Shown: one piece after another, positions 45,801 to 57,476 of the stretch
Numbering within the stretch: the first letter of the stretch is position 1
Layout: each line of letters starts with the position of its first letter
Origin: Anthoceros angustus
Taxonomy: Eukaryota > Streptophyta > Anthocerotopsida > Anthocerotales > Anthocerotaceae
Assembly: GCA_010909165.1 (NCBI GenBank)
Contig: MU008180.1
Coordinates: 495,884 to 559,883 of the forward strand
DNA length: 64,000 nt
Direction of reading: 5' to 3'
The notes under the pieces: model-generated
Database searches by the model: none
Seen by the model: the letters and a program-made list of their open reading frames with translations, nothing else
What the model was told of the DNA's origin: nothing
Position numbers and translations under genes: made by a program

Positions 45801-48786
45801 ACCCTATTTCCAACTTCGCCCTGTAGTTAAGAGGACATGAATCAGACATAAGATCTCAGGCCACCATCGAAGGAGCTTCCCGATTGTCCAGAGCTCATAC
45901 ATGTGGAGAGGTAGCAACAGACCTGGCCGATTTTGTGGATATCGTAGAATGTCAAAAGACCATCCATGTCGATTACTGCCAGGCGTGTACTGTTGCAGTT
46001 CAACTGAATAACTGCATTAATACACACCAAGATGTTTAGGAGCAGATGCAGCACCAGGAACTACTCGCCATGTTTGCGAGACAGAACATTACCTTGAGGT
46101 CTGCATTTCAGAACATCCTGGGCCTCAAGTGCAAGTGTAGGCAGACTGTAGCGATGAACAATCCCAGATTCCCGACCCACCATCAAATATTTCTCAGTTG
46201 CACAAACACAACAAATCTGGTCTTCCCCGGCAAAGCCTGCAGCCCTCTGGTATGCCAACGGGAAATCAGCTCGCTGAATTAAAACTCAATCCCAGAAACA
46301 GAAAGCGGGGCATAGTGCAAAGGCTGTCAGCATGAATTTCTACAAAGGATAAGACTTCTACCTGGTCTGAGGAGGACTTTGTGTCATCAATGTGGAAGCT
46401 GCCTGACGAGCCGCTGTTTGCTTCTGCCGCGAATCCTTGTGTGCCTGATGCTAGGCGTTGTATACCGTTGCTATAGTTCCACCAGAATACAGTATGCTCT
46501 GATGATACGAAGATAGTGGTCTGAGAAAAAGACACCAGTTAGCTGAAGACTACACTACTACCATTATCAATTGCAAGAGCAAGAACGTACTAACCGAGTT
46601 CATGCACAGAAAGAGGGGCTCCACATGCATGTATTTTGAATCAAGAGGATTGCCAATAGCATTGCATAGAATCAAGATATAAGACTCCGGCTCTCCACTC
46701 TAGCACCAACCATAACAGCAAGAAGACATCAACATCCACCACCAACTCAATCGTTGGTGACCACTACAGGAGCAGCATCGGGAAGGCCTACCTTTGTGGC
46801 AAGAGCACAGTATTCTCCTGAACCACAAACAGTAACTAGTCGCTTCACATATTTGAGATACCTATTCCAGCAGGTATTCCCGTTGAAGGTCAGCTTGCAT
46901 GTGGAGAGCTTGGTATCACTATGTCTGGGGTATGCTCTCAGCCCAATACGATTACCTCTCGCCCGTGATAATATCCCAAAACATGACAGAGTGTTCCTCA
47001 AGGTCCTTTCTCTTGAACGAGTACACACAGGTGCTTCCTCCGAAAAAAGCCCACTTGTAGTCTGGCCTTATACTTGCAAGGTATACAAATTCATCAACTG
47101 CAAGAGCCAATCTCAGCCCGCTACCCTCCCATGCCAGAGCACTGCAGAAAGCACAAACACAATGTCAGGCAAAGGCAATAGAGGGTCTCAAGAGCATTCT
47201 CTTCCCTTTTCACTTTAGAAAATGTGGAACAATAAATGACAGACCTTTAATGGTTGACTACCGGGGCTACCTGGACAATGAATCTAGTGTTTAAGTATGT
47301 CCCTATGGCTACCTTGCTCTAGTCCCAGGTACATGAAGTGTCCTTATGTGGATACCAAAGTTTGAGTAAAGCTGCACTGTGCAAGATGCAGCCCCAGGTT
47401 TGCCTGTCTCAAGTCCAAGAACAGCAAGAACCTCACCATCTGCATTCCATTTGATGGATGATACAGTCATCCTGGTACCTACCAGGATAGGCTCCTCATC
47501 CAGCTCGTGTCGCATCAGCTAATATATCATCCAAGTCAGCAACAAAACTAACCAGGCTGTTTTAAGTATGACCATTCCAAAGTTTTTGTGGACCATCAAG
47601 AGCAGTCTGTGGCTTCATTACCTACTCACACTGCGAAAATCAAGAGGTGGCTTGAAATGACTCATCCACAAACGGAGCAGGCAACCCACCTGAATGTTTC
47701 CCATCTGCAAAGCGATTGCTAGTGTTGGTACATCAATATTCTGACCGTCGGAGCCATAGTACCAGTCTAGGCCAGCGATGGGGCAGGCTTCCTCTTCAGG
47801 CGGGAAGCTAAGAGCAAGTTGCGAAATAAAATTCCCGTTGCTGTCATAAATGTGGCATTCTCCCTGCACGACCAGCAACTAGTTCATGATCTCTGCATCT
47901 GCAGATTGCTCCTTTCCACAAGAAGAGTCACCACTTCATCGAAGTCTGCAGCATTAGCTCTCTGAAAAGCACAAAGAGACTGAGCTACTTCCCACTCTTG
48001 CTTCCCAATCTTGCCCAACGGATAGTTCAGAACAGGACCTGTGGCGAGCAGAATAGAAGCATCCTTGAATCTGGCGACCACGCTGCCAAACACAATTGAA
48101 GACCCAGTTCCTTGCCCCATATTCTGTTTCCATCCACATCCCCAATCACAACTTGCCCATCTTCATACACAATGCAGACGTTGAGGCCATCTCCCGACCA
48201 CCTCAAGTCCCGAACCACACTCTTGTTCCGATGGTTTATCATCTCCTCGAACCACATTCCCTACAAACAGTGAAATATGAGAACTCCATTCCACAACCCA
48301 ATTACAGCGATGCGGATAGCAGCTACCCCATTCTCTGCCAACCTTGTGCAGAACCCACACAATGACGAGCCCTTTCTCGTCACTCGACGTCAACTTCCGG
48401 TAGTTGGCATTCCAATTCACAGCGAGAACAGTCCCGTGATGCCCTTCCAAAGTCTGGTTCATGGAGAGGTTGGAAGCAGCTGCCATAGCGGGCACCATAA
48501 CTCCCCCCTTCGCAGCCACCCCTCCCCCTCCTCCTTGTCCAGAGTCCAGCTTCAAAACCTGCAAACCAGACAGCAACGTATGACTTCACCCGGGTCCAAA
48601 TTCCCACCTCATGTCCAAGAGGCTTGCGAGCTTGCAAAATGACATGTGCAATGCAGTCAACGTCATTGCCTTGAGCAGCCCCAGTTCTCCACCACATGCC
48701 AGCCAGCCCTGCTCCAAGTTCCATGCCACGCTTTTGACCTTAAGGCCATCGGGCATGCTTATCTTCTTGCTCAAATACAGAAACAT
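42838..48786 (-). CDS. IFT121: Intraflagellar transport protein 121 (WDR35), IFT-A complex
   Basis: A long minus-strand gene of about 20 exons. The first four were resolved exactly: 48786-48670, 48558-48343, 48260-48039 and 47863-47690, all phase 0. Matches to WDR35 run throughout: [162 protein letters not shown] and [13 protein letters not shown]-terminal zinc ribbon CSQC...CSLC (43000-42850) ends the protein. Two WD40 propellers are followed by TPR-like helices. IFT-A drives retrograde transport in cilia, so this plant should make flagellated sperm. Intron 1 needs a GC donor (AAG|GCAATG at 48669). Middle and C-terminal exon borders are not listed because I did not verify each. Confidence 0.93.
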
Positions 48787-49267
48787 GCTGCCTCGTATTA
48801 GGACCAGTGGCCCACGAACGGCCCAGGACCAGGTGGGCAACCCCGTGGAAACCAATAACCAATGCAGAAGCAAGGCCCTGTCAGATCCTGATTTTTTCGC
48901 AGATCCTGCTCATGTGCACAAGCACGTTTGCAGCACTCTTCTCAACGCAACAGCAGCATTCGTGCTTCTGGGCACATCTCCACATGCATGACATGCAGCT
49001 GCCACACCAGCAGTTTCTATATTTAGGTACCTAATGAATTTTTTAACACGATATTGGACAACCTTATTTTGCGCATCGTTTCGTTTTCAAACAGTAGGTA
49101 GATAGGTTTTAGGTACCCTTCACAGGTGTCTGGTTATTGCTGCTACATATATTGTAATATAGGTATAAAATTTAATTTTAATCAAGATCATATTTTTAAT
49201 GCGATGTAAGGAGAAGAAGATCCTTTCAACCTGTATATAAAATTTATTCTAGAATTCTACTACAATA
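48787..49267. other. Upstream region of IFT121 and FPF1-like gene
   Basis: About 480 bases between divergent starts. It changes sharply from GC-balanced (to about 49020) to AT-rich, marking the start of the AT-rich island. No other gene was seen. Confidence 0.4.
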
Positions 49268-49627
49268 ATGCAAAAGGTAAGGATAAGAAGAGTGAAAAAA
49301 CATAAAAAGCCAAATGCTTGGAAACCACCACCTCGATGCCTTTTGTTTCGAGCTACAAATGAGGTTATTACCAACTATGATGCTTTAGAAAGTAAGCTAT
49401 TTGTCTTGGGATGGGAAAAAAAGGCAGATAGGAAACCTGGTGTTAGAATCTATCAACTGGGTGAAGTGTCACCCTATATTATAAAACTACCTACAGAATT
49501 TGAAAAATTCAACATAATTGACTTGTATCATATTGTTGTGCAGACTCGCACTGCATTTGAGGTACAAGATGTCAATAAGCTTCGAAATAATAAGATTCTA
49601 AATGTACCAAATTCTTCAAGAACATGA
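49268..49627 (+). CDS. Flowering-promoting factor 1-like protein, divergent N terminus
   Basis: Intronless, 119 residues. The central and C-terminal part matches the FPF1 family: ATNEVITNYDALESKLFVLG (family TNEVITSYxxLExKLxxLGW), IIKLPTEFEKFNIIDLYHIV and AFEVQDV. FPF1/FLP proteins are small plant regulators that affect growth and flowering in angiosperms; the role in non-seed plants is open. The usual N terminus (SGVWVFKNGVVRL) is missing and replaced by a basic stretch (MQKVRIRRVKKHKK). So this may be a gene with a replaced start, a transposed fragment, or a decaying copy. It lies in AT-rich sequence unlike the neighbouring genes. Confidence 0.72.
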   Translation: MQKVRIRRVKKHKKPNAWKPPPRCLLFRATNEVITNYDALESKLFVLGWEKKADRKPGVRIYQLGEVSPYIIKLPTEFEKFNIIDLYHIVVQTRTAFEVQDVNKLRNNKILNVPNSSRT

Positions 49628-51033
49628 AAAGTAGCTCCCACATGAAAAAATCAAATCATAGTAAAAGTATTTGTGATAAAAAAAATACAAAGTAACTATC
49701 TTACTTATTAGAAAAAGAACATAGTATTGACCATGACATAATCAGTAGATTTGTTTCTTGTGTATTTGAGAAAATTAATGAAAAAACTTTTAATACCAAT
49801 TTTCATCAATTTAAGTAAATGTGGAGACTTTATAAATATTCATAGATGGGGAGTCTCATCTAATATTTCTAGGGAGTCTCATCTACGACGGGGCGATGGG
49901 GAACAACCCTCTAACAATCTTAACAATGTGATTTTAGCAATCTTAACAATGTGTTTTCCTAACTACCAACAGTTATGTCCATATTAAAACATAATATTAA
50001 AATCATGAATCAAATAAAATACTTTTGATCTAGTGATTTTGTATTTTCTTAAACACATGAGCATTGGTGAGTTAAATCTATCAAACACATAACTAATTGT
50101 AAAAAATAATATCATATTCAAGAAATAATATAGGTATATGTAAATAACAATATTCTTAAAAAGGCTCAAATATTGGAGAGAGTGCAAGTGCAAATTGACA
50201 AGATGTGCATGACTTGAGTATTCTTAACAATATTATGTGTTTGAAATATGTATGTATTTTATGCAAAAAAAATATTTCTCCCCAGAAATATTCTAATTAT
50301 ATGATGTGAATGTTACACACTTGAAACCAATGCACATGAGTACACTTTTTTTTGCAAGATATTCCATCAATGAGCACGATCATTAAAAAACTGAGCACGA
50401 TCATTAAAAAACTGCAGATGTAATGTTTGAGGACAATCCGAAGTTCACATACCTATCTTGACTCGAAGGATGATGTAAGCTAAGTAGTTATCTAAAATCC
50501 TCCATGAAGTGGCACTTTGTTGAATAAGAAGAGATGAGATGAACATAACTATGATAAGATATTTGGCTTGTGAGATAGTAGACTTAAAAGTGAGCTTTGG
50601 GAGACTAGGACTTAAAAGTCACCTAAGCTGGAGGATGAGGGCACCAATAACTTCATGACTAGTATTGTGGTTGACTATAAATTTTAGAATAAAAATTTTT
50701 GCATGAAAGGTCTTTATGTCAAACACATAAATAGAGATGAGTAAACTCACTCAAGTTGAGAAGGAGACCATGAAGGATATTCTACATTGGAATTGGAGTC
50801 CTTGAGTTGAAGTCCTATAGAACTTAATAAAATATTTAAATAAATATAAAATTTTCAAATATTTGAAATATTTATAAAAAGAGATAAAAATATAGGTAAT
50901 AGACTTTGAATATCTAGCAGAAAAAGCTATAAGCATGAGAGGGTTTGAATGAGGTCACCGAGTGGAGGCACTTTTTCCGAGGCGATAGGAAGGAAGGCTT
51001 TTTGATGAAATGAGGAACATTGAAGAGCGGAAC
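49628..51033. other. AT-rich gene-free island
   Basis: About 1.4 kb, strongly AT-rich, with only short open frames and no domain recognised. A 19-base direct repeat (GAGCACGATCATTAAAAAAC + T type) occurs near 50372-50413. The composition is similar to the Gnk2-like flanks and the hAT interior. Confidence 0.5.
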
Positions 51034-52494
51034 GACATTCATGAATGCAGTGCGTTAGGCATGAAGTATGGAGGTAAGCGATTTGTGTGGTGAAGCCGGG
51101 CGTGCGAAGGAAATAGCAGAGATCGCAATCCACCCGTGGGCGCGGAGCGCGGGCGGCGGCCGCGCGGCGAAACTGTCCAAACGGCAATCGCCAGTTGCGC
51201 CGCCCGTATGTGTACAAGCGGCCAGCGGCGGCAGCGTGACAGACAGACACACAGACAAAAGCAACGCTTGCAGCCTTGTGCCTTGTTACATATCGGCTGC
51301 AGCGGCAGCTGGGCAGCAGGAGCAGGAGTCGGAGCTGCAGGACTGAGGAGGAAGAGCAGGAGCAGGAGCAGGAGACGGGATCCGGGTGTCCCAGCATTCA
51401 CGCTCTCTGCCATCGCCATAAATCGCGTCTCGCTCCCGCGCCGGGCGTCCGCCGTCGGGCCCGCGTCTCGCTGCCTCGCACGCATTGCAGATTTTCCGCA
51501 ACACGTTTGCGGACGCCGCGCAAGGATTCCAGGGACCGGATGCGGCAGCGGCAGCGGCAGCGGCTGCGCCCGTTCTTGCCTGCAGGAGCGGCGCTCTGGC
51601 TGGACTGATTGGACGCGGGAGCTGCCGTTGTGCGGGCCTGCTCCCCGCAAGGGTATCGTGGAGCTGGGAGGGAAGGGAGGGTGGAATTATGTGCCGGCCT
51701 GAGATGGCGGGGTTGCTGCGGGGACGATTTGCGGAGGGCTGGGCCGGGGCTGAGGAATGAGGGAGTGAGCGGGGGCCCGATCCGGGGAGGTACGGAGAGG
51801 TGGAGGTGTGGAATCCTGTGGTTCAGGGCAAAATGTGGATCCAGAGCGAGACCTTGCTCTCCCCCGGGAGACCTAAGGGCACGGGAGCCGGGATGGCGCG
51901 GAGCTGGAGTGTGGTCAGCCACTTCCTGTCACCGAGCTAAGGCCGCGGCGGATCGAGTCACGCATGGGCCAGGGCATGGCGGAATGATACTAAACGTTGT
52001 TGCTGGTCTCGGCTTGCTTGCTGCGATGTTGGACGAGGTGTAGGGAGTCGCATGGATGTTAGCACGGCCGGTCTTTGATATCGCGAAGCTGAATCTGCGG
52101 TAGGCGGGGGTGGTGGTGCAGAGCTGGTTTTTAGTATGCGAGGCCCGGGGACGGGGCACTGGTTTTGAGCAGGTCTGTAATGTGTTGGCCTGGCTGTATT
52201 GCAGAGGCGCCAGATGGGGTGCTGGAGTGGTTTCGCTTGCCTGAAACCGAGGAAGGGAGGGTGGAATTATGTGCCGGCAGCGCGGATGGCTGATGGCTCC
52301 GCGTCCTCCTCGCAGGCCTGGGTTGGGGCGCGGCAGCCGGCGCCGGGGGCTCCCACTCTGTCCCCTTCGTTACTAGCTCCTCCCTCCTCTCCTGCTTCCT
52401 TTCAGAATTCAGCTGTACATTCCTCTGCTCAGTCACCCTCCCTGCATGTAACCCGGCAGGTGGAAACCACGGCCATGATGTTTCAGACCGGCCC
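51034..52494. repeat. Tandem duplication D5, copy 1 (HRGP-family gene 5' region)
   Basis: Begins GACATTCATGAATGCAGTG and ends where that sequence restarts at 52495. GC-rich, with CAG/GGAGCA-rich tracts near 51315-51375. It contains the 5' region and first part of the HRGP-family coding exon. Confidence 0.93.
52214..52494 (+). pseudogene. Truncated extra copy of the HRGP-family exon
   Basis: Reads MGCWSGFACLKPRKGG, as in the full gene, but then WNYVPAARMADG where the full copy and the family have RRIVPAAR. It runs on to TTAMMFQTG and is cut by the duplication junction at 52494. The divergent WNYVPA is encoded by GGAGGGTGGAATTATGTGCC, which also occurs upstream in both copies (51668 and 53132), suggesting a local mis-join or conversion. 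Confidence 0.75.
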
Positions 52495-53943
52495 GACATT
52501 CATGAATGCAGTGCGTTAGGCATGAAGTATGGAGGTAAGCGATTTGTGTGGTGAAGCCGGGCGTGCGAAGGAAATAGCAGAGATCGCAATCCACCCGTGG
52601 GCGCGGAGCGCGGGCGGCGGCCGCGCGGCGAAACTGTCCAAACGGCAATCGCCAGTTGCGCCGCCCGTATGTGTACAAGCGGCCAGCGGCGGCGTGACAG
52701 ACAGACACACAGACAAAAGCAACGCTTGCAGCCTTGTGCCTTGTTACATATCGGCTGCAGCGGCAGCTGGGCAGCAGGAGCAGGAGTCGGAGCTGCAGGA
52801 CTGAGGAGGAAGAGCAGGAGCAGGAGCAGGAGACGGGATCCGGGTGTCCCAGCATTCACGCTCTCTGCCATCGCCATAAATCGCGTCTCGCTCCCGCGCC
52901 GGGCGTCCGCCGTCGGGCCCGCGTCTCGCTGCCTCGCACGCATTGCAGATTTTCCGCAACACGTTTGCGGACGCCGCGCAAGGATTCCAGGGACCGGATG
53001 CGGCAGCGGCAGCGGCAGCGGCTGCGCCCGTTCTTGCCTGCAGGAGCGGCGCTCTGGCTGGACTGATTGGACGCGGGAGCTGCCGTTGTGCGGGCCTGCT
53101 CCCCCAAGGGTATCGTGGAGCTGGGAGGAAGGGAGGGTGGAATTATGTGCCGGCCTGAGATGGCGGGGTTGCTGCGGGGACGATTTGCGGAGGGCTGGGC
53201 CGGGGCTGAGGAATGAGGGAGTGAGCGGGGCCCGATCCGGGAGGTACGGAGAGGTGGAGGTGTGGAATCCTGTGGTTCAGGGCAAAATGTGGATCCAGAG
53301 CGAGACCTTGCTCTCCCAGGAGACCTAAGGGCACAGGAGCCAGGATGGCGCGGAGCTGGAGTGTGGTCAGCCACTTCCTGTCACCGAGCTAAGGCCGCGG
53401 CGGATCGAGTCACGCATGGGCCAGGGCATGGCGGAATGATACTAAACGTTGTTGCTGGTCTCGGCTTGCTGCGATGTTGGACGAGGTGTAGGGAGTCGCA
53501 TGGATGTTAGCACGGCCGGTCTTTGATATCGCGAAGCTGAATCTGCGGTAGGCGGGGGTGGTGGTGCAGAGCTGGTTTTTAGTATGCGAGGCCCGGGGAC
53601 GGGGCACTGGTTTTGAGCAGGTCTGTAATGTGTTGGCCTGGCTGTATTGCAGAGGCGCCAGATGGGGTGCTGGAGTGGTTTCGCTTGCCTGAAACCGAGG
53701 AAGGGGGGAAGGAGGATTGTGCCGGCAGCGCGGATGGCTGATGGCTCCGCGTCCTCCTCGCAGGCCTGGGTTGGGGCGCGGCAGCCGGCGCCGGGGGCTC
53801 CCACTCTGTCCCCTTCGTTACTAGCTCCTCCCTCCTCTCCTGCTTCCTTTCAGAATTCAGCTGTACATTCCTCTGCTCAGTCACCCTCCCTGCATGTAAC
53901 CCGGCAGGTGGAAACCACGGCCATGATGTTTCAGACCGGCCCG
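52495..53943. repeat. Tandem duplication D5, copy 2
   Basis: Second copy, continuous on the right with the rest of the HRGP-family coding exon (TACGCCCACGAGACT onward). Confidence 0.93.
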
Positions 53944-55792
53944 TACGCCCACGAGACTGCCCTTGTCACCCCGCCTGTCTTCTCTACCTTCACCACTGCT
54001 CCCTCTACAGCACCCTTCACGCCTCCTCCTGAGCTTGCTCACCACATCACTACACCATCCTCCCCCGAGGTGCCCTTTGCTCAGCTCTTGACTTCTTCTC
54101 TGAATGTGAAGGGTCCAGTTCGGCAGCAGTCTGATACCACAACAGCTTCGTCCACAGCCCCGTTCACACCACCTCCTGAGCTTGCGCAGGCTACCACCCC
54201 CTCGTCACCGGAGGTGCCGTTTGCCCAGCTTTTGACATCTTCCTTTGCTGTCAACGCCACAGTCTTGCCGCAGTCTGATGGCACTACGGCGTCTTCCACT
54301 GCTCCGGTCACACCACCCCCTGAGCCTGGACAGGCTACTACGGCCTCCTTCTCGCCGGAGGTGCCTTTTGCTCAGCTGTTGACCTCGACCTTTTCTATGA
54401 AAGGTGCAGGAAGGGAGGCTGATGTAATTTACTCTGCCTCCCCATTTGCTTCTCCAGACTACTGCGTATCAGGTGATATGCAGGCAGTATTTGAGCTCCA
54501 CTCAAATGGTCATGCGTTGCCTCCTCTCCCTTCAGCGTCTGGGTCGGTGGGGAAAGTGGAGCTTACGCCTCAGCGAATCTCAGGCTCCCCTATTCCTGTG
54601 GCATCCTTTCCCATTCTTGAGCCTGAAACGTGGGTAGAACTTGAGGTTAGATCCTCCAACAGGTCTTCTCAGGAGCTTGTTCGTGTTACGCCGTCGGAGC
54701 CAGAAACGAGCCTTTTCACAATCTGTCACGGTAACGATCTTTTGAGACCTGACTATGTTCCTCAGCTTTTTGAGGAAGGCGAGGGATTGGCCACCGCCGA
54801 AACGTTGGTTAGAAGCCATTCTGGCCAGCTGGATCTTGCCTGCTCAGGTGAAGGTGGCGAACACTTGCCTAGAGTTGATGAGGACGAGGATGATGATGAT
54901 GACGATGGAGGAAGGGCGGAGGAGGATTATCTGGTGCTGGAAGGCTTTCATCTGGACAGCAGTTATCATGGGGGCTTTCATGATGCACTCTCCAGGGAGA
55001 AGTCTGAAGATCGAAGACAAAACTCTGGGAATGCCACTACGCCAGAATATCCATTGTCACCAGCTCACAACCCCAAGTCTCCCAAATTAGTCGGCAGCAA
55101 TGGGAGCTCGTATGAAGCTTCATGCCTATCACCTGGGGATATCGTATTGGAGGCTAGGTGTGATACTCCCAAGGTGAAGCAAAGGTTGCCTGAGCCTCAG
55201 GAATGCCAGTCCACTGGTGTATGTAGTTTGCTTCGAAGAGATGTAGCCATGGATGGAGCTGTTGATGGAGCTATGGATGGAGATGTGCTGGTGGGATCCC
55301 GCCCTCTTTCACCAAGCATGCATGCGACAGAGCATTCACCACCTCCGCAACAGGATACTGCTTACCACCCTCCATCATCTAATAAGACAAAGACCTCAAA
55401 AGCCGAGGCAGTGAGCCCCAGGTATGGGAGGCTTGTGTCGAAATGTGAAGAGCTCGCTTTGGCTTTGCAGATGGCCGAAGCAAGAGAGAGAGAGGCTTTG
55501 CAGCTTCTAGACATGACACAGAAAAAGGTCAGTTCATGCCATTATAGGCTGTTCTGGCAGTCACATAGTGTGCTTTTCAGTTTGTGGTCCGGAATGCAAC
55601 GGACCTAAAGTTTGATCTCCTGATAATAACTTTGTGCAGGCAAACTCGCTGGAAGAAAGTGTTGCAAGGCTGTCTGTGGAGCTGACTCAACAAGAAATTG
55701 CATTCTTGGATCTGCAATCGAGGCATTTTGCTCACCTGGGGGTATCATCTCCGAATCATATTCTGACCCCTGGGTTCAATTTGGTGGCGTAA
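53662..55792 (+). CDS. Plant-specific proline-rich (HRGP-family) protein, function unknown
   Basis: Two exons, 53662-55527 and 55640-55792, give 672 residues from the ATG at 53662. Family landmarks shared with Arabidopsis At5g52430-type proteins: GCWSGFACLKPRKGGRRIVP, LLAPPSSPASFQNSAVHSSA, and ETALVTPPVFSTFTTAPSTA. A unit of about 45 residues (TAPFTPPPELA...TTPSSPEVPFAQLLTSS) is then repeated three times (about 53990-54395). A run of Asp/Glu (DEDEDDDDDDGG) and a C-terminal coiled-coil-like segment (SKCEELALALQMAEARERE, exon 2 EESVARLSVELTQQEIA) follow. There is no signal peptide, so it is not an extracellular glycoprotein despite the family label. An upstream exon ending before TTGCAG at 53652 is likely, because relatives have about 30 more N-terminal residues; I could not find it. 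Confidence 0.85.
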
Positions 55793-56345
55793 GATGATAT
55801 TATTCCAGCCAGTGTGGCAGCCAGTAGAATAGAAACGGCTAGGCAGTGAAGTGTGCCCAACACCAGAGTTTTAACAGCAGCCAGGGTCTTCTAGCTAGCT
55901 GTAGGTCTAAGGTCGCCTGTATGTTATTCCGCTGTTTAGAGTGCAAACTAGACAATTTTTGCCACTTGTGCTCGGCACCTTATCCCGCCACTTTCGTTCG
56001 AGTTTGGTGTGCGCTTTGATTTTCTGTATCTGGCAGAGAAGGGTCATGTGCATGCGATGCAGCATGACCATTGTAATGCTGTAAGAACTTTAGAAGTTGT
56101 ACCACAAAAGTTGTTCGTGATATGTCGGTAGTTGAACACTGTCCAGTATTTTGGGCACATATATATTCTGGTTCTGTATACACCATCTTCAGTCCTGACC
56201 AGAGGAGGAGTCATCTGCACTGCTTGTGCCCCCTATCCATTGCATCTGTTGGATTTCCGACACAGACAGGCCGAGACAGGATCAGGTCCTTGTAACAACA
56301 GTGTCACAGGAGGGGTGAAAAGCTACAGGTTCAAGGCCCACTCAC
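55793..56345. other. Gap between convergent HRGP-family and membrane-protein genes
   Basis: Contains both 3' UTRs and probably the short last exon of the minus-strand gene, which could not be placed. No other gene was seen. Confidence 0.4.
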
Positions 56346-57311
56346 CTTCCAGGCATACATTGCGAAGAAGGCCACAACGTCTGCAGTCCATACTGCTGCA
56401 AACGACTTCCAGAAAATCGGGAGTGTCACATTGATGAGCGGGACAACCAGAAACAAGTAATTCAGGGCTTCCTTCTCATTCTTGGAGCAGTCTCGCGCTC
56501 TGAGAGAGGGAATAGCTGCATCATTTGGAAGAGGAGCACACACATCCGTCATCTTCAAAGCTCACACGCTGATCGAAGGAACAATCCAAACAGAAGATTA
56601 TCACACGGAGAGAAGGGCAGCACCACTCACTGAACATCCATACGGACCACATGCCCATTAGCCTCCATATGTCCGGTTGATCAGAAGGAAACAGCAGGTT
56701 GAAAGAAAGCACTCCGCCAACAAGCATCGAGGCATACGCCTGGACCTCGAACACAGTGTAGAGAGTGGATCCAGGAGTAGCAGGATTCTTCCTAGCTGTT
56801 GAAGACCTGGGAGCAAAGGTTGCAGCTGTTTTCCGCACCGCCTGGAGAGCAAGGAATTCGCACCATGATTCGCTCTCTCCAAAACCAAGGAGGTAAGAGG
56901 TCAGCACAAAACCTTTTCCAGTTCTTTGTCCAAAGCTGGAGAGGAGGATGACGACGGTAAAGGTTGTTGCGAGTCAGTAGCCCTTTCCGAAACAGCGTCA
57001 TCTTCTCGACGTTGCTCGGTCTCTGGCTTCAAGCTGGCCCTCGCCACCGTGCCTTCTTTTGACCGTCTAAATCGTGAAAAGCTCCGGGAGCAGGTAGCCA
57101 ACCTCTGGACCTCCCATGAAGACGAGCTGCAAGAAAAAGCAAATGCATTCAGAAAGCTGAATCCAGGATGCCAGTTCCTCCCCACCTCATCTCCAAGCAC
57201 ATACCTGGGGGAGCAACGACCTGGAATGGCTGCCAAGCCGAAGGAGCCCGACCTCACGCTCCCGGGCAATCCACCCCGAAACCCCTGGAAGGTCACGCTT
57301 GCCGTCTCCAT
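56346..57311 (-). CDS. Unidentified plastid-type membrane protein (3' end open)
   Basis: Three exons, 57311-56913, 56841-56631 and 56515-56346, join in frame to about 260 residues. A further small last exon must follow the donor AAG|GTGAGT at 56345 but was not located. About 100 N-terminal residues are Ser/Arg-rich and acidic-poor, as in a transit peptide, then LDKELEK. Conserved-looking hydrophobic parts are [40 protein letters not shown] and [20 protein letters not shown], followed by [14 protein letters not shown], giving about three to four membrane spans. The charged loop [17 protein letters not shown] lies between. I do not recognise the family with certainty; it looks like a cyanobacterium-derived thylakoid or envelope protein. 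Its start is 165 bases from that of the divergent Rab escort gene. Confidence 0.7.
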
Positions 57312-57476
57312 TTTCCTTTCCTTGCGCTGCTGCTCCCTGCGATGTCTCGGCTACACCTCCACCGCCGAAAGAGAAGGCAAAGAAACGTTTCTTTTTACGT
57401 AATGAAGCGTTTTTCCAGGGACTATGCCCTGGCGGCCTGCGTTGCTGGAAGTGCAGCTGCTCGCGGCTTCACTGCC

